Assembly (NCBI GenBank): GCA_025667525.1
Contig: CM046879.1
Location: 388,267,039 to 388,331,038, forward strand
Direction of reading: 5' to 3'
Length of the DNA stretch: 64,000 nt
DNA from: Glebionis coronaria
Taxonomy: Eukaryota > Streptophyta > Magnoliopsida > Asterales > Asteraceae
Shown: positions 48,177-59,760 of the stretch, in pieces
How positions within the stretch are numbered: the first letter of the stretch is position 1
How the letters are laid out: each line of letters opens with the position of its first letter
Notes under the pieces: model-generated
Told to the model about the DNA's origin: nothing
Seen by the model: only the letters and a program-made list of their open reading frames with translations
The model's database searches: none
Translations under genes and position numbers: made by a program

Positions 48177-51100
48177 TGATATGAGCAAAAACTCATATCA
48201 ATTAATCAATATATCACCCTAAAACACAAGAAAAATACCTAAACTTTGTGCTATAAAGCGGAATTATGTGGTATGTTTTGTGTTTGTGTGCAAATAGGTA
48301 AGAAGGATGCATTGTCAAGCAAACAAAAGGAAAATGAAGCTTAATTGGATGAAAAAGACAAAGAAGGATCAAAAGTGACAAGACTTTAAAGTGCAAGGAC
48401 CTATCTTGACAATCTGCCAAAGATGAAGGACTAAAAGTGTAAATATGACAAAGTCAAGATAAAAGTCAAACATGGTCAACTCTTCAGTCAACTAAGTCAA
48501 ACGGATCAATTGTGTTCAAGAATGAAGTTTGAAGGACCATTTATGCCAAAGAAATGAAGATTTTAGCTTAAAATACAAATCTGCCAAAGTAAGGGGTTAA
48601 AACTGCCAAAGATACTTCAAAGTTTGGATCAATCCATGTGAAGGAGCTTTTAGCCAATCAGATTGCAAGGAAGAAGGAATTTGGATTTCCAAACAAGCGC
48701 CAGCTGGCCACTAACTTCGTTTGGCATTTAATGACCGTATCCCAACAGTGCAGCGCACTCAACCCTTCTCAACCAATGAAACAACGCCATGAAATAACTC
48801 AAATTATCCAACTTGGATAACGATCCGTGTGATCATTTCTTGCCCAATCAGAAAGTGCCACGTGGCCTTCTTCTTCAACGCAACCCAGAAACGTTTAAGA
48901 GCTACACTTGATTTCAGAAAGAGTTGTCTACATGAAAAGTGATCGTTTTTTAGAGAGGAATACAATGGACACAATCAATTTAGCTCAAGATCAAGGAATC
49001 AAAAATCCCCAAATTGTGAAGAACAAGAGGATGAACACTTAGCAGTTTTGTGACACGTGGCAACAAACTAGTGATGGGAACACATCATCAACTCCAAGAC
49101 TTACTCACAATTTGCTTATAAATAGGATGATATTCTCTCATTTACAAAAGGAGTCAATGTGTGTAAATTTCACACACATCTTAATTTTCCTCTCATTCAT
49201 AGTTTCAGTTAGTTAGCTTAGCCAACTCAAGAGTCTGACAAGCTCTTGAGTTAGTTAGCTTAGTTGTAACCACTTTACCTACTTTGTAACAAACTTTCTC
49301 TTTAAATCAATAAAAATCACAATTCACTTCCTTCATCTACTGTTCATACCTTGAACCCTATTATCCTTGTGTTACTGTTAGCTCATTGTGATCATAAATG
49401 ATCATGATTAGCTAAGTTTGGAGAATTGAAGCTGTTTTTGATCTTGTTCTGTTCAAGCCAGTAGAGTTCTTGTTGATTTTGAAGCTTTATTGTTCAACAA
49501 TGGTGATTTTGATGATTGTAGATGTTGATTGGTAGATTTTGATGCTAAGGTGGTGGTTTAGCATTGATTAGAAAGCTCAGCGCTTCTCTACTCCTACAAT
49601 GGAGGCCTAAGCTAAAAGGTTTTGAGTTACTGAGTTCTTGTTCCACTAAACAGCATTTTCCTGCTCTATTCCTAGCTAAAACCTGTTTGTCTGCATGATC
49701 AAGTGTGATTAGATAGCATTTGAGTTAATCTTGTTGATTGAGTAGCTTTAGTGTAGTTTGATAATTGTTCCTTAGTTTAAATCTTGTCCTTTTATTAGCT
49801 TTGTCAGTCATATTAGCTTAACTAGTCAATTTGAGTGTTAGCCTTTTAAACTGTTTGTAACTGGTTCATTTGCATTTCATTTGGCTCATTGAACTTAGTC
49901 TGATATTACATTTCATTCAGTTTAGTCAATTGCCTTTAATCCTTTCACAAAGATTGAGATAGTTCAGTAAAGTAGTGTTTGGGATTGGTTTTCAAGTAGT
50001 GTTAAAGTTTTGAAAATTGGTTAAATCTTGTTCATTTACAATCACTTAGTCATAACAAACCAAGTTTAGTAGTTTTCAAGTCCTTTTATTAGTCAAAAAG
50101 GCAATTGGCATTAAAAAAGACTAGGTCAGTCTTTGTTATAGAATTTCAGAAAAAGTTCATGATTTCAATTGCTTGGCAATTCTTTGTTTCTTGATAAAAT
50201 TGTATGAAACCAGTTCTCATCTCTCACTTAACATCTGAACTTTTAGCTTATAGAAGGAAATTATACAGTATCTAGTTTTGAGGAAGAAATAAGCAAATCA
50301 ATAAGCACTTGAGCATTTGTCATTCCCTGTGATAAATAGATGGACTGATTTCTCATATTGGCATTTCCACTTCAGAAACCTGCTCATTTTCTATCACAAA
50401 TCAATCCAAAAAGTGTTCCTTAATAAGTTTTGAGATTTTCAGAATTTTGGAATTTTGGTCAACAAAAGTCAACATAAGCTCATTTTAGCTTATTTTCAAT
50501 TTTAGAACTTATTACTGGATCATTTTCTTTGAGACTAGATTTCCCATTCTTCTTGGGATCTGTTTAACGAGTTTCTTCATTAAAATCAAGTTGTGCAAGT
50601 GTAGCTTATTAGGTAGCTTATTTTGAGTTTATTTGAAATTGCTTATTATAGTTCTAGATAGTTTCAGCTTATTTCCTTTCACAGGTCTAGCTTAATTTCA
50701 ATTTTAAGACTTTTGAAAGTGGTTTGAGCTTATTTGGTCAAGAAAAAAGCTCAAACGAGCTTATTTTGTTCTTAAACCCGTTTTTGTTAAATAACTTTTG
50801 GAAATTGCAGTCTAGTCCTTTAATTGTTTAGCAGTTTCTATAACAGGCTAAAATTCCAAGTAATTAGGTTTTGCAAAAGTATTGTCCTCAGATTTTCAAG
50901 TTTGTTTAAAATTGGTTAGTCAGTTTTCAAGTTAGTTAAAATTTAGTTACTTTGTTTGATAAATTTCACATTTAGTCCATATAGTTAACTATTTTTGCAT
51001 ATATAGTCCCTAGACTTTTTTGTCTTTGTATTTTTGGCACTAATTTTTCATTGAATTTACATTTTTAGTCCTTATATTTTTTACAATTTACATTAGAGCA

Positions 51101-51300
51101 TTTAATTGAATAAATACTTGGTTTGTGCACTTTGTTTTACGTATAAGTAGACTGTATTTTTCATTTTAGTAAGGATTTGTTTGAATTAGCTATAGAATAT
51201 CCAAATACTTTACCAACCAAAAACAATTAAAAACTCGATCTTGTTAGGACTTTCAATTTGTTAAGAACTGAGAAAACGAACTTCAACTATACACATTTCA
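48177..51300 (+). repeat. Right LTR of element L
   Basis: 3124 bases. It starts with a perfect 9-bp palindrome (TGATATGAG, CAAAAA, CTCATATCA). The same TATA box (49117-49124), R-region hairpin (49224-49252) and AATAAA (49309-49314) are present as in the left LTR. It differs by scattered substitutions and a small insertion near 49039 (TAGCAGTT). Confidence 0.92.
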
Positions 51301-51305
51301 AATGA

Positions 51306-51584
51306 CAATGATCTCGTTGCACGCTTAGCATAGAATTGGGGTGTAAATCGAGAACGATGAAATTATTTCTAACGAAGCAATCACGTGTTCTTATTCTATT
51401 AACCTAAACGTCCCATTTTGTAATGAAAATCATACATTATGTCTAAAACGCAAGTTGTAGTAGTAATAGTAGTAGTGTAGCTAGTTTATCATTCAATAAA
51501 TGTGAATAAAAATGAATTTTGGAGGTGCTACGATACTTTATTCTAGCATTGTGTGAGGGCACGGCAATGGTTTAGTATGGGGAG
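51306..51584 (+). other. Element B 3' tail, last part, with polypurine tract
   Basis: Continuation of B's tail after element L. It has no frame of note. It ends in TTTAGTATGGGGAG (51571-51584), the polypurine tract directly before the 3' LTR start at 51585. Confidence 0.82.
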
Positions 51585-54500
51585 TGATGAGACTACTTTT
51601 ATACATAGTCTCATCGTCCAAAAAGGGCTTTTAATGCATTAAATATCATGGAAATGGCCAAATATATGCTTGTGTTTGTTACTTGTGTATTTTAGGTACG
51701 GATATTGAGAAAATGACAAAAGATCACAAGAATCATATAAAAACCAACACGGGAAACGAAGCCGCACAATGAACCAAACCCTAATGAAGATTTTCCATGA
51801 ATAACCCTTGAAGATTTGAAGATTATGCAAGAAGGGTCCTCCAATATTGAAGAATTGACACTTTAAACCCTTGTATCTTCATAATTACAAGATTGGTCCC
51901 TAAAGTTTGTCAAAATTACAAAAAGGGCCCTCCACTTTGAAGAATTGGCAAATTTAGTCCCTCAACAAAACCAAATTATCAATATTAGTCCTCCTCAAAG
52001 TCAAACATATCATGAAGGCCTTCAAGTTACAAGAAGTTACAAAACTTTTTGGGGCAAAAGTGTGAAGTTGGAAACTTCAAACACAAAGGAAATCTGAATT
52101 GTGCATGTTTAAACCAAAGTAGCAAACAAAGAAGAAATGAGGGGTTTAATTTGGCAGACAGCCAAACTTACCTAGACCAACCAGCTCAAGCCACGTGCCC
52201 TACTCACCCAATTCATCGAATCACAACACTCCTTTTGTCCACCTCATCAATCCACTTAACCCGGTTTATTTATCAAATAAACTTGGCGCCTTAACACAAA
52301 TTTAAACTTAACCCACCCTTAATCTGGATTAAACTAAACACTATCCAGCCAAGAACATGAATTGGGCATTTGTTATTTATTAACAATTAATAATTGATCT
52401 TTTCCAGATTAGTGATTAAGGGTCTTATAAACACATCCCAACCTTAGAAACCCATGCCACATCACTATCTTGCTCACATGTTGAACCCCCTTCACACGTT
52501 TTGAAGAAAAAGCCAAAATGGTGCTAGTAAATCTACCACTCACATTCAGCTTTCATCTTAAGCTTCATTACCTTTGGATTCATTTTCACCTTTCCAACTC
52601 ATGCAAAATGCCAAATTCAGTCACATGATCAAGATATATTCAAAACACTCAAGGGCATATCTGGAACTTCATTAGCTAGGGTTTTACGTTTTTTATGCAT
52701 TCACTAGTTCACTTGTAGCCTATATAAGGCATAGGATGTGCAACATTTGCACTTGCTCTTGAATTTTTCCTAGTTCACATTTCTGTAAATCTCATTTTCA
52801 TATTAATGAAGTGTGTTTGAATTTTGTGAAGAAAAGTCCAAGTGCCAATCTTATATCTGCTTGTTATTGTTGTTTGTTAACTAATCTTGAATCCAAAAAC
52901 CTGTTTTCAAAGGAGTGTGCAAAAGTTTGCATATTTTCCTTAAATCTTGGTATTTTCCTAAGTCTTGTTCAAACCTTGGAATTTTTGGGCTATAAGTGAT
53001 CTATACACCCTGATAAGGAGCTTATCAAGGTGTTATGAGCTTATAGTTTGGGGATAATCAAGAGTGGGGAACAAAGGTTGCATTAATCAAGTTTACCTCT
53101 TTTTCTGATTTTGATATTTTTGCTTTTAACTTTGTTCCATCTTAGCAGCTTGATATTGGAAGCTTGTGCTTGCTCTTGCTAGCACATAAGCTCAAACATA
53201 CATGGGTGTGGATGTACATCCATGAGGTTTGAACCCTTAATCTCAAAATCTGTTGAAAAATTGGATATTTGTGATATTTGTGTTCTGTTATTGTATGTGT
53301 TGTTCTTGGGCTCCAAATCTTGTTGAATCTGTTCATGTTGGATGTTTTGATGCTTATGTATGCATGAGCTAACCTAATTCCTTCTCTAGATTAGAAAATC
53401 TTGTTTTGAAAATATTAAGGGTGTTTGGGTTAACTGCATATTGTAGTTATAGAGTTATTGGTTAAGAGTTTTTTATTATATCTTGCTTGTTCTTGTTTAA
53501 GAAGTGTAAGAGAGTGGATATCTGCAAGTTATATGCTTTTGAACACCAAAATCAAACATTTGCTCATAAAATCTTGATTAAGTGATATTTTGACTTGTGA
53601 TTTGGTGCACACCTAGTTCTAGGCTTAGACTTGGGATAAAAAGGGATAAATCATACTCAACATAACCTATCTAAGAGATTTGAGTGTTTGAATTTGGCTG
53701 TGTGGTCAAGTATATCAGCAAGTGTTCATGACTACATGATCTTAGTTCATCAGTAACTTTTTGGTGCTTGAATCTTGAACTAGACCTTTAACCATTGCAT
53801 GAAACCTGTTTAACTCTGTTCATTTGAATTTATTAAAGCTTGTGTATGCATTTGGTGCAATTTGGTTGGCTGATTTTTGCTAAAACCGCTTATTGAGTGA
53901 AATCTGCTTATTGTTCATGTCTGTGACTGATCTGGTGCTTAATTGAATTAACTGCACTAATTTGCTGATTGTGATTGTGATTTCTTTGTTGTTTCTGACT
54001 CCTTGTGATTCACTGATCACAAGGGTGCCTTGTTTGTAAGTTGATTCCAAAAACAAGTCACTAAAGAAAAATAGTCAATTAAGTCAAGCAGTGGGAAAAG
54101 TTCCCACTGCTCAATAACCAAAACTAGCCCCTGCTAGTGTAATTTGTCATTCAGCTTATTAATAAGCCACATTGGCTTATCCAGACTTGCAACAACTTAC
54201 TTTTTGTAATAGATCTTCATCATTTGACCCATTTATTTGATCTAGAGCTTATTGGACCTTGGCTTTGACTTTTTACTAGAAAACTCATAAAGTTGACTTT
54301 TAATTAAGTGCTTATCTGCTTATTTTAGCTTATTGAGTGTGCTTATTGAAAAACTTTTTGTTGATTAAGCTTAGTTAAGTCATTTAAAAGCTTTTGAAAC
54401 TTGAATCAGCTCTTAGGGTGGCATAGAACTCGAAAACGACTAGTTTGTCGTTTTGTGAAGATAGCTTTTAGCTTATTCAGGCTTATTCCTTGTGCTTATT

Positions 54501-55483
54501 TCAAATTTCTTTTTACAGATCTCTTAAGTAACTCAAAAGAAGCTTGTGTGTCTAATTTGAGCTTATGGCATCAGCTTATAGCTTAATGGGCCAAAAAGCC
54601 CATTAAGAATAACTTGCTTTGAAATAAGCTAGCTTAAACACATTTTCAGCTTTTGGGCCTTCAATATTTTGTCTTTAAAATCAAATTTTGAGTCAGGTAG
54701 GAGCTTTTGGGCTTAACTGGACAACATTTTGCTTATTGGGCCTATTTGAGCCCATTAAGGGGATTGTTTGGACTTTTGGCCCATATCTAGGCCCAATAGG
54801 GGTATTTTGTAATTTCAACTTCATTTCTGTGTTTATTAGGTTAAAATAAGCTAGTTTGCAACTTTTTAGAATTTTTTATAAATTTTGGATTTTTAATATT
54901 ATTTTATTATTATTTTATTATTAAAAATTAAAATTTAGATTTTCAAGTTTTTATATTTTTCTTAGGTTAAATACATTTAATTAGGAATTTTACAATTTTT
55001 AGAATATTTTTATTGTCATTAGATTAATTTTTAGAATTATTTTAAATTTAAATAGTTTTTAATTGTTTTTAAATAGTTTTAATTAATTTTAAAATTTTCA
55101 AAAATATTTTTAAATTTAGTTAAGTCATTTTAGAGGTTTACAATTGAAAAAATCTCATTTTGGGCTTTTTGTTAATTAAATTGATTTTTTGGGCTTTAAT
55201 TAGCATTAAAAGATTATTATTTAATTAAATAAAAGGTTTGAGTGATTTTGGATTTTTTGTAAACTCTAATTACATTTTTAGAATTTATTGCAATTTTCTA
55301 GGAATTTTTAGGATAAATTTTTAATTTTGTCACTTTTTACGGTTTTACGTGTACGACACTTCGCACTAGCCTCCTTGAGAACGATCCCCACATGGGTCAT
55401 AACTTGTGGTTTTCCTAAACTACTTGTGTACTTACCCTAATTACCTTTGTTTTCCTAAACAAAGTGTAAAAACTCAACCATCA
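51585..55483 (+). repeat. 3' LTR of element B
   Basis: 3899 bases from TGATGAGACT to AACCATCA. The first 31 bases form a 10-bp perfect hairpin (51586-51615). A TATA box is at 52721-52728 and the mid-LTR hairpin at 54087-54111. Compared with the 5' LTR it lacks about 220 bases after 52037 (between short TTACAA repeats) and about 110-125 bases near 55358. The frames at 52049, 52811, 53142 (minus) and 54401 recur in the 5' LTR and have no recognisable domain. AGCTTATT motifs are dense from 53880 to 54620, and 54860-55320 is very AT-rich. Confidence 0.92.
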
Positions 55484-57093
55484 TTCAACAAGTGACTTTT
55501 GCTCTGCCGCATTAATAGCGAAGCGTTCTTCTAAAGAACCATAAATTTGTGAAAAACCCTGCTTTTCTTTATCAAACTCCCCTAGCATAGAAGTAATTCT
55601 ATCTTCTAGGGCATGATTTTTAATCTCTACAACCTCTAGTTCCAATTTCTCTGTCAATGATTCTCTCTTAAGTCTCATAATTTCTTCCTCTAATGCCTGA
55701 ACCACCTGAATCATCTTGTCACTAGTCTCAACGGAGTTTTCACAATCATTTGTTTTTGAAAGAGTTTCATTTTTAGATTGATTTTCAATTAACAAGAGAT
55801 ATACAATGTTGTTGAAGCTCATCAAAATATTTTGAAAGTGAGTTATAAGAATCTTGAAGCTTTAAAAATTCAGCGTTATATTCGTGACAAGAATGATTAT
55901 CTACATTATTCACAAGTTCAACAATATTCACAGAAAGATCATTCACATCATCACATTTATTCACGGCAGATGTAATCTCAATAGCACATTCAATAGTAAC
56001 AACTTGCATCACTTCGAGAGACACTATATGTTCCAAGAATCGGCCATATTCGGACAAAATCTTTTCTTTCTCAATTAGATGTTGCTCATAACCATCATCC
56101 ATTTCATAGAAAACTTTTCGAACTTCACCCACTTCAAAGTTAAGATTGTCCCCAAGATCTAGAAGACCTTCTTAACATTGTTTACAAATGGAACGATCTC
56201 TTTCTCAAACATCGTTTTCATGTGTTCGAATGCCCATTCTCCAGCGGTTTGAGCCGTTGAAGTCGTACATTCTGTGATGACCTTGTCAAATTCGGTAAGA
56301 TATCGCCTAATCTCTTTCAAGCTTAGCAATACCGTACTTACCGGTGGAAGATCCTTTGGAATTTCCTAAGGTTCATCCGAATTGACAAGTGTAGGAAATA
56401 TACTAAGGCTTTCTCTAGTAGGCATGTAAGTTGGTGTATGGATAAATTCCCTTTCCAAATTAAAGCGAATTCTAAGATCCGTTTTTGCATTCTCTTTATT
56501 AAGATGTTTATAATCATACTCAGGATATGTATAAATTACTTTTGACCGATCCTCTTCATGTAGTGACATATTCTCAGATTCATTTGAAAACACAATCGAA
56601 TCTAAAACCAATCCTAACTTTGTTGCATCATAAAGTCGTGGGTTGTGGTTAAATGCTTGCTTTGCATACCCCGTGTTAGGTGGTAGGTCTATTAGACGCG
56701 ATAGAGTGAATTTCTTAAAAGAAGAATGAAATAAGTGTACTAAATGTGAAGCAGAGTATTGTTTTAAAAGCAAAACTTCAGTCTTTTTAACTTTCTCAGA
56801 CGCCTTAATTTCCGTTTCAACCCTTTTAGACTCGAGAATTTCAAAATCCGTTTGTAGTTTTTGTAAATTATTAACGACTGACTCTTTTTCTTTAAGTTCT
56901 TTTGAAAGATTTGCTCTTAAACTCTCAATTTCTAGCAAATTATCCATTTGGACTTTCTTAAACCTATCAAATTTAGGATTGGTTAAGGTAGTGGTCACTT
57001 GAGTTAATTCCAAGGTTTTAACCTTTTCTTTATACAAAGAAAGCTCGACAGATAATGTCTAATTAACACCGAGGATTTCAAGGACCACATTAT
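55484..57093 (-). pseudogene. gag: Element G (Ty1/copia) gag, C-terminal coiled-coil region, decayed
   Basis: Minus-strand frames in sequence (57037-56366, a broken stretch to 56132, 56132-55785, 55825-55484) read as one decayed protein downstream of the zinc knuckle. It has long heptad-like Leu/Glu/Lys stretches (for example around ESLRANLSKELKEKE) and a segment FNHNPRLYDATKLGL. It also has a stretch WAFEHMKTMFEKEIVPFVNNV (about 56170-56240). This matches what I know of the large Gag of some Asteraceae copia elements, in which a coiled-coil part follows the knuckle. The frame is cut at 55484 by element B, so protease, integrase and RT lie outside the window. The exact copia lineage is uncertain (SIRE/Maximus-like is possible). 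Confidence 0.72.
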
Positions 57094-57870
57094 TCATTTA
57101 GCCAAGCATAGATGCTGACACCATAACCAAATCTTGTTGAGAAAAAGAATTTTAGACATAATAGCTCCCGGTTGTGTTTCACTCAAAGTCTGGGGACTTG
57201 CTTTGATATTGCTATCATTGTTTGTCTCCTTGTTTGAGTTACTAACCACCGGAGGTTGTTCCGGATACTCAGACACTTGCTTAACTTGATAGGGTACAAT
57301 ACTAGTATCATTGGCAGTATTTGGTACCTCGGAAATTGTGTCAGCTCCATAAAGTGAAAGATTTTCCATGAGAGCTTCCTTGGCGGTATTGAGATCATCA
57401 CAGTCGAAATCGTATGCATCAAGATCATCACATTGATATGCGGCATTGTTCGTGATGGCTGCTGTGAGTCCGTCAGTGTCCGCAACTCCTGGATCTGCTA
57501 GAAATGCTAACTCTTCTTCATCGAGATCTCGTCCTTGTGCTTGAGCATTAACCAAGTAGATCTTTTCCTGAAACCATGTGATATCCCTTTTCCACTTTGG
57601 CTTCTTACACTCTCGAGCCATGTGTCCTTCCCCTTTACAGTTATAGCAGATAATCATCTTGACCTTGCCACTGTTGTTTCCTCTTGAAGTAGTGTTGAAT
57701 GGGCCTGCAGCAGTAGAGCTTGGTCTCCCCTGAAGTGGTTGCACGGTAACTCTCCCATCTTGAATTGTTGCTTGTTGACGAGAGTTAGAAGAAGTTCTCA
57801 ACTGATTGTTTGTTGGAGATAGTCCTATATAACCTCTTTTGTTCAACGTTTGAGTTATGTAGGCAGACAT
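57094..57870 (-). pseudogene. gag: Element G (Ty1/copia) gag, zinc-knuckle region
   Basis: A 258-codon open stretch on the minus strand with a CCHC zinc knuckle C-x2-C-x4-H-x4-C ([14 protein letters not shown]; Cys 75, Cys 78, His 83, Cys 88 of this frame; 57607-57648). A basic segment follows ([15 protein letters not shown]), then acidic [11 protein letters not shown] and [12 protein letters not shown]. This order is typical of a Ty1/copia Gag I know from composite-family genomes. The upstream part (57884-58100) is Pro/Gln-rich with stops and a frameshift. The frame shown is part of a longer protein, so its first Met is not a true start. Confidence 0.85.
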
Positions 57871-58403
57871 TTGTGCAAGAACATCAGTAAGATTCCTTGT
57901 CTGAACTCGAGAATTGGAATTTCATCATCACAGTAGAAAACTGGTGCTGGTGGAGCCACATGCATACTGGAAGGAGTACTAACTTGTTGTGACTAGTGAG
58001 GTTGAGGAACTTCATGTTGCTAGTAAGTGATAGCTGGATTTGTTGGTGCTTGGTAAGGAGAGTATTGTTGTTGAGCACGTTGTGATGATAATGATGGTTT
58101 CTAAAATTGTTGATATGATGTAGGTGGTTGTGGAAGGATCAAATATTGCGGAAAACTTGGAGTTTGATACAAGGGCTGATAGGAAGATTGGTGTCCAATA
58201 GCATACGGAGAGTTGTGATATGACAAAGTTGGATGATTTGCCAATAACGCCAATGGTTCAGAATAAGATCCTTGAGAGATGCGTTTCTGGATCACCTGCT
58301 TCTCGTGTTGCTGCAAGAAAGCATAAAGTTGATCTAAATTTGACTTATGCAAATCCCGAATCATTTTAACATCAGTGACATATTGGCTCCACTCTTGGGG
58401 TAA
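57871..58403 (-). pseudogene. gag: Element G (Ty1/copia) gag, capsid-like end, cut by element E
   Basis: On the minus strand the stretch LSLPQEWSQYVTDVKMIRDLHKSNLDQLYAFLQQHEKQV (about 58275-58395) matches the end of the copia Gag capsid domain. A Gln/Pro/Tyr-rich linker with stops leads into the zinc-knuckle part. Residues before LSLP in the same frame are encoded by the LTR of element E and do not belong. The N-terminal half of Gag is outside the window, beyond E. Confidence 0.8.
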
Positions 58404-58850
58404 TGATAGGTGTATAAACACCCATCCTTTTACCACTTAATTCTGGCTAAAACAAGACCAAAACACGTATTTAATATCATTTGTTTGGAATTATGCGTGG
58501 TTTTTGTGTTTAATGTGTTTTCAGAGCCAACCGGATGAATATTGAAGAAAACATGGGATTGCACGGGTTTTATGGAAGAAAAAGACTCAAGACGAAGTCT
58601 ATTGTCCAAGAGATGCAAAAGATTTGAAGTCACTGGGCCTATTCGAAGATTTATCGAAGAAAAGGACCAAGGATGGAAGATTTACATAAGTCGAAGAAAC
58701 TCAAGTCTATTAAACGAAGAAATTAAAAGACGAGTTAAATTTAATCGACGACAAATCCCGAATTAGAATCGAAAACGTCAACTTTTCTGAAAAGACGAAA
58801 AGACAAGAAGAACGGGAGAAAGCCCACTCACCAACCAAAAGACAAGCCTG

Positions 58851-58858
58851 TATAAAGG
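58851..58858 (+). promoter_or_regulatory. TATA box of element E LTR
   Basis: TATAAAGG in CCTGTATAAAGGCCCC, followed by a C/T-rich stretch as in many plant LTR promoters. Confidence 0.6.
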
Positions 58859-59296
58859 CCCCTCCTCACACTTTTCATCCAGCTTTTAGTTAGTTTTTAG
58901 TTTTTCTTCTCTCCTTTTTTTTTCTCTCTTTTAGTTCGTATCATCACCAACACCACTAGGGTGTTTGGTGATCTTGATCTTTGATTTTTAATCTTGTAAT
59001 TTTCATCTTTGTTTGATCTTGTTAAAACATTAATCATCAATACAAGTTCTTGTTTAATCTTTCCATTTCATCTTGTTCATCATCATCTTTTTATTCAGGT
59101 TTTCAAGTTTTTATTTGATTGATTTGATCTTTAAAAAGTTGTTGGATTTGCATTTTTACTGTTGGGATTTGTAGTTTAAGGTTAGTAGATGCTTAGTGAT
59201 TAGTTTATTTAAGTTTTTGGTGAAAAACTTGGTGATTTTTGGATTAAAATTGGTTTCCTTGTTCTTCGGGTGAAGTTACTGTATTCGTGTTTCCCA

Positions 59297-59760
59297 GGTT
59301 CCGAATGAACCAAAAACTTCTGAATGAGCTAATAACTTCCGGATGAACATAAGTTCCGTATGAGTTGATAGTTTCGAATGAATATGTTCTTTAAAAGTTT
59401 CGAATGAATTTTTTGTTTAAAAGTTCTGAATGAGTAAAAAAGTTCCGAATGAGTCTTTTGTCTAAACGTTTCGGATGAGTGAAAAGTTCCGAATGAACGT
59501 TTGTTGTTTAAGTTCCGAATGAGTTTTTCTTGAAAAGTTCCGAATGAGTTTTATTTCCATTTCTTCCAAATAAACTTCCGAGTAAAGTTCCGGGTGAACT
59601 TCCGAACCAAACTTCCGAACCAAACTTCCGAACCAAACTTCCGAATCAAGTTCCGAACAAAGTTCCGGGTGAAAGTTCCGAACAAAGTTCCGAATCAAGG
59701 TGTTCCGAGAGAAAAGTTCCGGATGAGCAAAGTTCCGAATCAAGGTTAAAACTTCCGAAT
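59297..59760. repeat. Array of ~26 degenerate TTCCGAATGA units in E LTR
   Basis: Units such as AGTTCCGAATGAG, CTTCCGAACCAA and AGTTCCGGGTGAA recur about every 15-25 bases. The first part favours TTCCGAATGAG and the second TTCCGAACCAA/TTCCGAATCAA. Spacers vary in length. It lies downstream of the TATA box, so it would be transcribed in R or U5. Confidence 0.9.

Larger units (their letters stand above)
44739..51300 (+). mobile_element. Element L: Athila-like deletion derivative, two 3.1-kb LTRs around 319 bases
   Basis: The left LTR (44739-47857) and right LTR (48177-51300) are nearly identical and start TGATATGA and end ACATTTCA. The target duplication AATGA is exact at 44734-44738 and 51301-51305. 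The interior (47858-48176) is only the last part of a 3' tail ending in a polypurine tract. Gag, pol and all but perhaps the first bases (AATG) of the primer site are gone. It inserted in B's 3' tail. With both LTRs and the target duplication intact, it either moved as a short form or was deleted internally after insertion. Confidence 0.93.
4351..55483 (+). mobile_element. Element B: long Athila-type Ty3/gypsy retrotransposon, split by three insertions
   Basis: B is assembled from pieces in one orientation: 5' LTR (about 4351-8321), PBS, leader, gag (9069-10009), gag-pol (38471-43246), 3' tail (43247-44738 and 51306-51584), polypurine tract and 3' LTR (51585-55483). The Gag and Pol motifs and the Asp-tRNA-like primer site fit the Athila lineage. 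The pieces join exactly across target-site duplications of the insertions: TTTCA at 10005-10009 and 38466-38470 for D, and AATGA at 44734-44738 and 51301-51305 for L. A interrupts the 5' LTR. B itself lies in copia element G; its own duplication cannot be checked because the left side is outside the window (right flank TTCAA, 55484-55488). Confidence 0.88.

Noticed and set aside
52049..52294. Small frames in the B, L and C/D LTRs (for example 4692, 5537, 7115, 45200, 52049, 54401) as genes
   Set aside because: They recur only because the LTRs are duplicated. They have no domains, lack any sign of selection, and often differ in start or end between copies.
59462..59743. 93-codon minus-strand frame with repeated IRNF/HPEL/SE units as a repeat protein
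   Set aside because: It is the translation of the TTCCGAATGA array in E's LTR. The periodicity is that of the DNA units and there is no independent coding sign.
59297..59760. Array of heat-shock elements (GAA/TTC blocks) in E's LTR
   Set aside because: The units read TTCCGAA, with one base between TTC and GAA. The heat-shock element needs two, and alternating 5-base blocks are not seen.
59297..59760. CRISPR-like array
   Set aside because: Units are degenerate, 10-14 bases, with spacers of irregular length, in a plant LTR.
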